From NCBI GenBank assembly GCA_037447655.1, contig JBBHKE010002320.1:90001-154000 (forward strand): a DNA stretch of 64,000 bases, read 5' to 3'. Made by a program: the position numbers and the translations under genes. The first letter of the stretch is position 1; the number at the start of each line of letters is the position of its first letter. This document shows positions 35,541-47,500 of the stretch, piece by piece. Source of the DNA: Zygnema cylindricum (Eukaryota; Streptophyta; Zygnematophyceae; Zygnematales; Zygnemataceae). Below the pieces are notes generated by a model that saw only the letters and a program-made list of their open reading frames with translations, was not told the origin of the DNA and made no database searches.

Positions 35541-38500
35541 TCATGGAAACTCAATCTTACTGCAACAGTGGTAATACCCCTTGGAATCAAAAACAAACCT
35601 TTGTGAAAGTTGCGCATCGGAAATGCGATACTCCCCCCAGTCAGCCTCCCCGTGTTCCGCCAGAATTGCTCGGGCATCCACAGGTATGCGTTTTGCTGAC
35701 CTGAAAGACCAATCCCACAGCCAAAACAATATGCTACACCGTGAATCGTTTGTTAGCCTTAATAATACTAATTGTTTTTTTTTAACTCTTAACTCTTTAA
35801 ACGGATCAAATAGAACCACGTCAATCGGAATTGATTTAAAATAGAATCACTAATATAAACCCCACACTAATAATTCCTTTAATAACGATTCACATTGTAC
35901 TACCCCTGAATTTTGAAACCTTGATAAGGTCCATGTCTTAAGAGATCAAGGGCTCCAGAATCTTCTTGAATGCGATGTAGAAAACAACAAGAGAGTAAAG
36001 GTGAATGGACTACAATGCCTCCATGAAAAGTGGTTACTAACAGGTTCAAGAATCAAAATCATCCCTTCACGTTGTTGTTGACAAAATGCATGCCAAACTG
36101 GTGTTGAATAAGAAACAAGGAACAGGCTTCCCTTACTCAGGAGAGCACGTTACCAACAAGTAAAGACAAAAGACCAAAGACTCCTTACCTTTTTCTGTGG
36201 CTTGTATTTATGACAGTGGCATGAAGCTGCACACATTAAAACAAACAACGAAAAATTGTTCATGCACTGAAAGTAGCAGCACTGACATCACGAAAAATAA
36301 ATCACTGATGTGTCAAGAAAAGCGAGGACGAGTCACAATTTTTAGCATACAACATTTCACCTTCCCAGAAACAAAACCATGAAATGCTGCACAAAAATAC
36401 CATCATAAGAGTAGCAAACAACAGCACTACTTATTCTTGGGCTTATCATCATCACACCCTCAATTCTTGAAGCGTATACCAAACAGTTCAAACTCTGCTA
36501 AGTCATACAGTAAATAAGTAGAGGAAAAAATACTTTCAGACGCTCTTTCTCATCATCTGCTGTCACCAATCCTGCCTCACGATATGCCGTTCTCAACAAC
36601 TCTGCACAAAAAAAAGATTGGAGGAATTGGCACAGCTGTCTAAACAAGCTCTGGACCACAACCACCATTGCTCTGTCAAATGAAGCGCCCATACTTTGAC
36701 TTAAGCTTCTTAAAGGACAAATGAATACATGAATTACTTGACATCGACCGTAGTATGGAGAAACTATATTGACCGTAAATAGTCTAAAAGATACTTAGTT
36801 GAGTGATCCAATTCTACACCTGCACATAAAAATAATATGACCAATAGGAAATGCTTGTTGAGATTTCTTACAGTTATTTGAAATGAGCATGGACATACGA
36901 TGTTCAAAACAACGTAAAATGATTAGGATGAAGTTGAGAGTTATTCCATGTCATATTGATTTTAGTCAGTACGGATGACAAAAAGTTAACATGCTCATAT
37001 TTAGTTGACAGAATGTAGCGAGGTCACTTTAAAAGATACTGAATCTCATGTGTACCGACCAGCAACGATATAGTTGCACAGTTACTGACTCTACCACGAA
37101 GGATTGTACAGAAGCCTGGAGCAAATCAGATGCTGCCACATAATCAAATGCTTGAAACTGTAAAGCCTCTGACACTTCCAGCACAATCTGTACCGCGACT
37201 CGTAACACAGACTGTGGCTCCCACATAAAAATGACAGAACCTTGAAACCATCGAAAGAAACAAAATAAAACATCTTGTGGATTTAGTGCAGCTTGCCAGG
37301 CTAAAGCTGGAAAAGCTAATACGTTTTCCTTTTTACCGTTATCGGATAGTTTGGGAGACAGTAAAAGTGAAAGCGGTTGAGAAATATCAGCATGAACACT
37401 GTACTCGGTAACAATGACAAGATAGTTATAAACTGTTGGGCTTAGTACTTTGTTAGAAGCTTTAGTCTTCGTTCTTTATTTAATAACGTCATCTAGTATT
37501 CTAGTTTACGTTATTTAGTTGCTTCCTCATTCTAGTTTACGTTATTAGACAGTTTTCTTTTCTTGATACTTTCGCTTAATTTAAGCATCCAGCTTAGCAT
37601 CTGGTGATAGATCCGATCTTAAATCTGTCCACCGCCTAATTAACGATCTTCTCTCTTGCCCTTTCGGCATTATGTGTCAGATGACCTTTCTGGTCACCTA
37701 GGGTCCCTAGACTTTGAGAAGTCACCTCGTGACATTCTCTGCTCTACTTAAGTTCTCTATTCTTTGTACTTTACACCAACTTTTATTAAAACTACTTTGT
37801 TTTGATTTCTCTTTTGTCTCTTTCAAATTTTCTTTCCTTCCTACATTATCTGCTGCCATGTCATCGACTGCAATAGGTTATGGGCCTTTAAACGCTAATA
37901 CCGTTGCTAAATTTAATGGCTCGGATTTCTACGGATGGAAATATCAAATCAAGCAACTTTTTCGTCGCGAAAAACTATGGTCCATTATTAACGGTAGTGA
38001 GGCTGAGCCCTCCGATGCTGCTACCAAACCTGCGTGGCTTCTCCGTAATGAAGAGGCTCACTCTCGATTGGTTCTAGCTCTTGAATCTACCCAACTTGAC
38101 CTCATCCGCGACGCACACTCGGCCCATGACGCATGGACATTGCTGTCCAATGCGTACAAAGTCAAATCCTGGTCTAACAAACTTCTCTTTCGTCGGCAGT
38201 TTAATTCTTGTCAGAAGCTGCCCACAGAATCTATTCGACAGTTTGTTCACAACGTTAAGTCTATTACCGGCCGCCTCAAGAGTATCGGTGCTACTGTATT
38301 GGAGGAGGATATAATTTCAGCGATCCAAGGAGGCTTACCTTCCTCCTACTCCGCATTTATTTCCTCTATTGACAACTTTTCTGCAGTTGTCACTATTCCG
38401 TCACTTATTGGTGCTCTGGTCCACGAAGAAACTAAGCAAAACCTTCCCCCGGCTCCTGGTGTCGCTCTGGCAGCGATCCCTCCGTCCACCCGGCCACCTA

Positions 38501-41500
38501 AGACCTCTTCTTGTCGTTACTGCCGTGAGATCACCCACGTCATTGACAACTGCCCTGCTCTTCGTAGGAAACTAAAACGACAGGGATCTGACCGTACAGG
38601 AGGGCGTGGACGGAACAATGGGCGCGGTCCTTATCCAGGTCACGCCTCAACAGCCGAAGCTATTTTTTCCCCAAGCCACGAAGGTTTCGCGCCGACAAAT
38701 CCTTTCATTCATTCTCTAGGGTACGACAACAATACTGTTGGCGATATTCCACATTTGCCACCGGTTGCCCAACCGTACTATCATTATCCATACGGTCAAC
38801 CAATCCCTCCTCCAAATCCAGCTGTCCCTGTGACCTCTCCAGCCGTTCAATATGCTATGCCTCCAGCAGATTATGGATTTGCTCTTACCACATCCGCGGT
38901 CTCCAATTTCCTTGCAATATATTCAACTACGCCGCCCGATTCTTGGATAGTTGTCTCTGGCGCTTCACATCACCTCTCCTCACGCTCTGATTGGTTCACA
39001 TCCATATCGCCGCTTCGTCCTCCTATGACGATCTTGCTCGGCAACAATGCCGCCTTAACGGCCACTCACTTCAGACATATCTCTACTGCCGGTTTCACCA
39101 CCGCCACTTCACCAATATCTCTCTCACACGTGCTATACGTCCCTGGTCTTAAAAAGAATTTATTCTTTGTTGGCGCCGCGCTTAATCAAGGTGCCACAGA
39201 TGTCTTTTCCACTACGACTGTCACATTCTTTTCTCCGCACAAATCCCAGGTGGGATTCGGCATAAAGTCAGGATCAATCTACATCCTGTCGAACTTCCAA
39301 TCCGTTGGATATGCCAACATGGCCACATCGTCATCTCATCACACATTTGCTAAATGGCATCTTTGATACGGTCATCTGTCATCTTCTAGCCTCCAATTAT
39401 TGAGCAAACTTCCAATCCGTTGGATATGCCAACATGGCCACATCGTCATCTCATCACACATTTGCTAAATGGCATCTTTGATACAGTCATCTGTCATCTT
39501 CTAGCCTCCAATTATTGAGCAAAGGACTTTTCACTGGGCTTGACTCGTTTCCCAACAAAAATCTTGCCTTTTGCTCAGGATGCGTTGAAGGCAAATTGAC
39601 TCGTCCATCCTTTCCGTCCAGCAAGTCTAAATCCAACGGCCCTCTATCATTAATTCACTCTGACCTTTGCGGCCCGATGTCAGTGCCTAGTCGTACTGGC
39701 GCACTCTACTTTGTTACATTCATAGACGATGCAACCCGATTTTGTCACCTTTTTCTCCTCCGTCGAAAATCTGACACCTTCCAAATATTTCAACAGTACA
39801 AGTCATTAGTTGAAGACTCTCTTGACTGCCGAATTAAATGTCTCAGAACTGACAACGGCGGGGAATATTTTTCCACCGAATTCTCCAATTTTCTCACTAC
39901 TCATGGAATCATTCACCAATCAACAGTCGCCAACACCCCACAGCAAAATGGAGTTTCGGAGAGGTACAACCGTACCGTCATCAACATGGCACGTTCCATG
40001 TTGCACTTCGCGAAACTGCCTACCATATTTTGGGCGGAATCGGTCACCACTGCTAATTATCTACGCAATCTCTGTCCCACTTCCGCCCTTCCAGGTGTCA
40101 CTCCTCATGAAGCCTGGACAGGCATCAAACCAGACGTTTCTCACCTTCGAATATTCGGCTGCATCGCTTGGGTTAAAAACCTTACACCAGCCGGAAAATG
40201 GAACAGTCGGGCGAAATCTGGCGTTCTAGTCGGTTATTCGACAGAATCAAAAGCTTATCGAATTTATCTCTCAGACGAACGCCAGGTTATCTTAAGTCGT
40301 GACGTCATCTTTAATGAAACTCCACTCCTTCTCAGCCTCACCAATCCCTCAACCGCCTCCTTCCCCACCCCTCCACCCTCTATCTCTCACGCCGAGACTT
40401 CATCCTCACCTCTCTCAGTCATCTCTCTTCCTACCACTCCCTCCTTACCTACCCTTCCATCTCTTTCTCCTTTACCCTTGCTCAGGTCCACATCAAACAC
40501 ACTCTTATAATCCCCTCCTCTGTGAATCCATCGCACACTTTCTGACCCTTACTCTCTCTCTCCCATAAATCCCATTAATTCTCCATATATCATTCCGCAA
40601 GCCTCTCTTGTGCCTCCTTCTATTGAACCTCCTCTAGCCATTCGCAGAAGTGAGCGCATTCAGGAGAAACAGCTTCGTCAAAACCATGGCACAGCCAACA
40701 TTGCCAACATTGGGACAGTTTCTGTTCCTTCATCATTTTCCGCAGCCATGGCCGGTCCAGACTCTTCTTCTTGGAAATCCGCTACTGACGCAGAATTTGC
40801 CTCCTTACAAAAGAATGGGACTTGGGAACTTACCCCACTTCCTCATGGCCGAAAAGTCATAGGTTCCAAGTGGGTCTTCCGCGTCAAAACGAAGGCAGAC
40901 GGCACACTGGATCGCTACAAAGCTCGTTTTGTTGCAAAGGGCTTTCTGCAAAAAGAAGGGGTCGACTTCACTGAAACGTATGCACCTGTCGCCAAATTCA
41001 CCTCAATCCGAATACTTCTTTCGCTCGCCGCCGCTCGCGACTGGCACGTACACCACATGGATGTACAGACTGCCTTTCTTTATGGAAAATTGGACGAAGA
41101 AATATTCATCCGCCAACCTGAAGGCTATATCTCGCCTGGTACAGAACACCTTGTCTGTCGGCTTCTAAAGTCTCTCTACGGTCTCAAACACCTTGTCTGT
41201 CGGCTTCTAAAGTCTCGCTACGGTCTCAAACAGGCCCCACACGTCTGGAATAAACACTTGGAGGCTGTTCTTCTCAAAGAGGGATTTCTCAAGCTTGATG
41301 CAGACTTTGGTCTCTTCCTCCGAGGTAAATCAGACACCCTTGTCGTCTTAGTCATTTATGTGGATGACCTTCTCCTAGCCAGTCCCTCTCTCCCCCTCAT
41401 TCACTTAGTCAAGACAATGCTTAACATTCATTTTTCTATGACTGATTTAGGAGAAGTAGAATACTGTCATGGTATTTTTATTGGTAGAGACCGCCCTTCT

Positions 41501-44500
41501 AAAACTCTCTACTTAACCCAGGAGAAATACATCACAGAAGTTCTCACCCGTTTTTCCATGTCAGACTGCAGTCCTATCTCTACTCCTTTAGATCCCAATG
41601 TGAAGCTCATTAAAAACTCTGGTGGGCCTGTCCACGGAGCAACTCATGATTTATACCGCTCAATTGTAGGCAGCCTGATGTATGCCATGACAGGCACTCG
41701 CCTAGATATAGCTGTAGCTGTAGGACAGCTCAGCCAATTTGTCTCTAACCCTACAGATATCCATCTCCTTGCTGCAAAGAGGGTTCTCCGTTACCTCCAA
41801 GGTACAAAATCCCTCAAGCTCACCTTCTCTGGCTGCTCCTCCCCCGAGCTGGTTGGCTTCTGCGATGCTGACTGGGGAGGCGATCTAGACTCTCGCCGCT
41901 CCACCACCGGCGTTTGCTTTGGTCTTCATGGCGCTCTCATCTCTTGGGCGTCCAAAAAGCAACCGACGGTTGCCCTATCCTCAACCGAAGCAGAATACAT
42001 GGCCGCCACGCATGCCACCAAAGAGGCCATGTGGCTCAACGGTCTCCTCTCCAACCTCCACTTTCCTCAAACATCTGCCACTGTCATTTTCTGCGACTCC
42101 CAGGGTGCTCTTGCCCTTATGAGTAACCCGGTGCATCACCGTCGAACGAAGCATATTGATATTCAGTATCATTTTACACGTGATGCTATTGCCGCTGGCC
42201 AGGTTACCTTCACTTACTGTTCCACCACCCGCCAGCTGGCCGATTTCCTCACCAAGGCCCTTCCTCGGCCTCAGTTTGAACAGCATTGAATCTCCTCCGG
42301 TCTTCGCTACTAACCAAGAGGGGGGGTGTTGGGCTTAGTACTTTGTTAGAAGCTTTAGTCTTCGTTCTTTATTTAATAACGTCATCTAGTATTCTAGTTT
42401 ACGTTATTTAGTTGCTTCCTCATTCTAGTTTACGTTATTAGACAGTTTTCTTTTCTTGATACTTTCGCTTAATTTAAGCATCCAGCTTAGCATCTGGTGA
42501 TAGATCCGATCTTAAATCTGTCCACCGCCTAATTAACGATCTTCTCTCTTGCCCTTTCGGCATTATGTGTCAGATGACCTTTCTGGTCACCTAGGGTCCC
42601 TAGACTTTGAGAAGTCACCTCGTGACATTCTCTGCTCTACTTAAGTTCTCTATTCTTTGTACTTTATACCAACTTTTATTAAAAACTACTTTGTTTTGAT
42701 TTCCCTTTTGTCTCTTTCAAATTTTCTTTCCTTCCTACTTTATCTGCTGCCATGTCATCCACTGCAATATAAACAATGCTTCATCGCAGATATCTTCACA
42801 CAACATATCCAATGCTGAATGCTGAATGATGGTCAATGGTGAATGCCCCACTAATTCTAGTCTAATTCTAAAAACGATCAAGTACAGGTCAGAAAAAATT
42901 GCGAGTCTGCAAAAGCGGAAAAGATACCACAGGCCCGCGTGAGACGGTTGGAACCATCATCTTCTGTCACTTGTGCATAAACGACATGGACTTTTTCTGG
43001 AGAGCCTCTCATTTGTACCTGTAAACAAAGAATAAGCTTTGGTTCTTGTCACCTATCATCCATGAGCAAACTCAGGTGTAATATGAGATTGAAAAGACAG
43101 AGAATAGACAACTCTAGATGTAGCTCAGGAAGCCATCATTGACTTAGGCAAAGAAGTTAGTAGTCCATTTCTAAAAGCTTTAAAATGACACGAGGGGAAG
43201 GGGAGGGTTTCCAAATGGAACTGATACAATACTTCTGCTGGCCTCAAGAAAAAAAAAAAAACCATTTTGCAATGCTGTTTCCCTTCTACTAAGATTAATC
43301 ATCTTGCAAGTCCATGATATTACTGACCATATGATATGCAACCAGAATTACTGAACTGAAAACTAAACAGCTGAAATGAGAAAGAAAATTATTCTCCAAT
43401 CATTTCCATTGGCTTAGGTGAAAATGATGACAAAAAACTGCTTTCTTTGCCAGTGGCCAAAGTGCAATATTGTTACCAAAACGCTCTTTGCAACAAATTT
43501 CAGGACCCTGGTACAGAACTGGAAAACAAGACTCGTTTAGAAAGAAAGTGAAATAAGGAGTAAAACGTTCAGGTGAGAGTGGAGAAACAACTCGGTTTTT
43601 GTCAACTTACCAGTTTTCCTAAGCGAACTAAGAGTGGACGTCCTTCAAGAACCTCATGTACCATTGGAAGACTCCGCTGTGGGCCGACACAGAGCCATTG
43701 AGAATCATCTCTAAGACTTGTCAGATTTTTAAATATGAGGCACTTCCACCTTAATAGCCTTGTCAGTTCACTTTGAACATAGAACAATTTGTGAAACAAA
43801 GAAGCCAAATGGTTTTCCTTTCCAACTTTAGCGGAGGATATGAGTTTGGTAAATGTAGGAATGGTGATAGTAATGGCAATTATTAAGAATGGATTCCATG
43901 GCCCCAAACGTTCAAACCCATCAAGGCGCCCAGATTTCGAATTTCATGTGGTCTCCTCTATATATGTCTTCCACTCGTGCGTATCATTATTTTTCTCTCA
44001 ACCCAACTACGTTCGGTTTTCTCTCCTAGACAAGGAAATAGACCATATGAAACAGATACCAAAATTCTGAAGGTTCTCTTAACTGAACAACAGAGCTGCC
44101 TTCCATAATTGTTAAATCAAAAACCTACAAATTGCATATGCCTTAATTTCTAATGGAATCTCTTTCAACCGATCTTATTTGTATTTTTTTGGTTTGTATT
44201 TTTCATTTTTTTCAGTGCGTTTTTTCTTCTCACCTGAAGAACTTCCGAGGCCAGTTGCACTCTTTCGGAATTCCAGAGCTTGAGCATCTGTACCGTAAGA
44301 TGGAATGTGGAGGGATTTACAAATATAGACTTGCACATACCTGCTCAAAATGATTCATGTAAACAAAAATAATGTAAATAATTCATGTAGTCTTCGAGGA
44401 AAGAAAGCTTTTTTTTTTAAATGTTTTTGCCTGTGATGCAACCCCAGCTTTCCAAACCACGGACTTGAAATTGATCTTTTCGTTCAAAAAAATCTTTTTT

Positions 44501-47500
44501 TTCATTTTGCTTTGAACGGACGGGCAGATAATTTTCGATAACATAATTATTTCCTCATGGAATACCTTCCATTTTGAGCTTTTGGTTTAGAATGTATGTA
44601 CGTAATGTAGCATACAAAACACAAGTCAAACAATTTTCTCTTCGGTACCTGTATCATAAGCGTATCGGACATTTTTTTCTATCTGAGACAAAAAGAAACT
44701 GTTTCCAATGAACTATAAGATATAGTATTATTGGGATACACGATATTTTTACAGAAAAAAAAAGAAAAGAAAAGAAAGAGAAGAGAAGAAAAGAAAAGAA
44801 AATAATTGACTGACATGCTGTTTCACGGTGTGAAATCAATCTGACTCGTATAGCTACGCATTGTATTGTATCGGCCAACAAACAGAAAAAGGGCTGGAAT
44901 ATAAAACATTATCGCAAAAACCATATAATAGTGCAAAATTCATAAACTTTTGGGCAGCGACCTCCCCTCCCCCTCCGCCTCCCCCTGCCCTGAGTTGGCA
45001 AGAAATAAAGAAAATGAGGTATTTTTCAAGCCATTTAAAGGTTGGTTACGTTGAAGGTTCAGACTTTGACCTTGTAGTACACAGAATAATGATTTGAAGT
45101 TCAAGTGCTTGATTCATACAGTAATCTGAAAACTCCCTTTTATTACTAAAGGACAAAAGAGAATGCAACAACATCATAACATTCATTCGGTCAAAACACT
45201 CGACTTCTCAACTACCCACCTCGGGGCAGTTCCTTCATCAAAGGAAAATCTCGAGGTCTTTTCAAACCAGCCTGATCATCTTTGCGTTCCTCTTCCATGG
45301 GCATATCATTTTCTTCTCTTCCATTTTCTGTTCCATTATGGGAACTAATTTCCGTTCCGTTACAGGGACTATTTTCTGGACCAAAGACAGACTCCCTTAG
45401 GGCAACCAATCGCTGAGTGAGGTCCCCGTGACAAGCGAGAGGAATGGACACAAAATGGGAATAGCCCACGGCTGAGCTTGCCACTCCCTGCATCAAGTTA
45501 AGAAAACGAATCAACCTTAGAACAAGTTCTTTATAACTTACATGAAAGAATCATTTGAAGGAATCCAGTCGGTAAATCTATCACTGGTTGAAGGAGTGTG
45601 TGATTTAAAGGACAATCATGACCATGATAACCAAAACGGTCATAATCACATCAACCATGATAGTCATATGAATCTTAAGCAACATAATCTACGAAATATC
45701 AATAAGAGGGGCTGCAAAAGAGACAGCTTACATGTCTCCAAATGAAAATATGAAACTCATCGACAAAGATCTGACAACGAGTTAACAAAAAATTTATAGA
45801 ATAAACCGAATATTGATTTCACACAGCAACCCTGAGCAAATATCCCTGTTATGGTTCGAATGTTTTTGCACTTTCCTAGGCCTGCAATGGACGACAGCAA
45901 ATAAACCACGAAGAGCATGTCTGTTCCCACCTTTTGTAGACTACGCTCGATAGAGCTTATTGCAATAGATAGGCTCTCCTCAGATGGCCCATTAACCACT
46001 GCAAATAGACATGCAATTAGAGAGGATACGATTTTAATACACATCACCATCTTAGCTTTTAAGGAGACATACCACAATACAAGACATGAATGACTCCCAA
46101 TATTCAGCTAGTCTGGACTGGACTATAGCATCTGGGCTCCAGAGTGATTTAGAATGTGGTTAACATTGTAGTTTAATAACCCCTGTGATTTTTCAATCAA
46201 GCTTAAAAATATCAACAATTCACTTAACAAAACACACCAAGTATATTGTGACAGTGGAAAACCTTTACGACAACGGAAACAAAAAGCAGATACTTTGACT
46301 GCCAGAAAAATCTAACAAGGCATGGAAAGGCACTTACCAATAATTACATACCCATCCTTTTTCGGACCAAATCTGAGCTCCACTCCATGAGACTCTCCAA
46401 TCTGCTCTCCCACTCTTCTGTATTTCGAAAAAGGAACATCCAATACAGGAACAAGAGGAATAGATGACAAACATGGAGACCCTCGCAAAAGTTCCACACG
46501 AAATTTCAGGTTAACACCAGATTCAAGCTCCCTGGTAGGTTACATAATACCACAAATTATTGCATGATGACACCTCATTCTTTTTAATTTCCTGCCAATT
46601 CAAGCATTAAAAAAGAGAACAAAAAGAGCCAAACAGGAAAAAGCCCCAGCGATTGTGACCCAGGTTGAAACAAAGTGGATTAAAGCCAGAAAGACCCGGC
46701 AAACACATTTCCTTAACCAGGCGGGCAGAAAAGGTGTCTCGAAGTAAATCAATCGCAATAAATGTTTTAAGCACAAATACCTCCCACAGCGGTGAAGCAA
46801 TTTTGAAAATAGGGAGACAAAGCCAAGGCTCACCCTTTTCCCATTAAAAGCTTGGCCAGGGCAGCGTCCACCTGCATAAAACGGCAAGGTCTCTTTGTAC
46901 TTATTAATTCACTCCCAACAAAGTTGTGGGGCTAAAAACGTTTTTGACAACATTTTTCGACAACATGGACACTAATCATGTAAATATTGCAGGAAGGTGC
47001 ACATTAAGAAACACAAAGTGGAAAACTATATGATTTTTTTTGTGCTCTCTCTCCCTCTCTCTCCATAACTGTCATTTTGCAAAAGCTGCACTTCAGTACA
47101 TATTATGTCACAGGTGCAGCATAATAGCCTAGAGTGTGTGACATTTGAACAAAGCACAAGTTCAGCAGTAATCATGTCACATAGAAAAACATGAAGCAGT
47201 TAACACGTGAAGTAGATGATGTTGATTGGATGTCCATGGTAACCAGAAGTCCAGTCACAGAATATAGGATTCTTTGACTATAGGAAAGAGTTCGAAGACG
47301 GTCTACAAACGGGATACAGGGCATACTAACTATGATAGTTACGAATGTGAAAGGAGTGGGGCTATGAAACAAGAAAGTCAAAACCATCCTCTTTTCTAAA
47401 GAAGATGAAAACAACAACCTTAAGAAACATACTGCAAAGAGACTGAAACAGCAAACATCAGAAGATACGCAGGGCCTAGCAGTAATCAGCCAATATCAAA

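Larger units (their letters stand above)
37429..42774 (+). mobile_element. Ty1/Copia LTR retrotransposon, complete but defective
   Basis: LTRs at 37434-37875 and 42327-42769 flank a gag-PR-IN-RT-RNaseH interior in Copia order. The 5-bp target-site duplication TAAAC is present at 37429-37433 and 42770-42774. The LTRs are 442 and 443 bp and differ by four substitutions and one indel as read here, so insertion is recent. The coding region is nevertheless broken at several points: the protease catalytic Asp is replaced, there is an in-frame TGA, a 115-bp tandem duplication shifts frame, stops lie between integrase and reverse transcriptase, and a 42-bp duplication lies in the reverse transcriptase. 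It sits antisense in intron 9 of the ASCC1-like gene. Confidence 0.97.
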
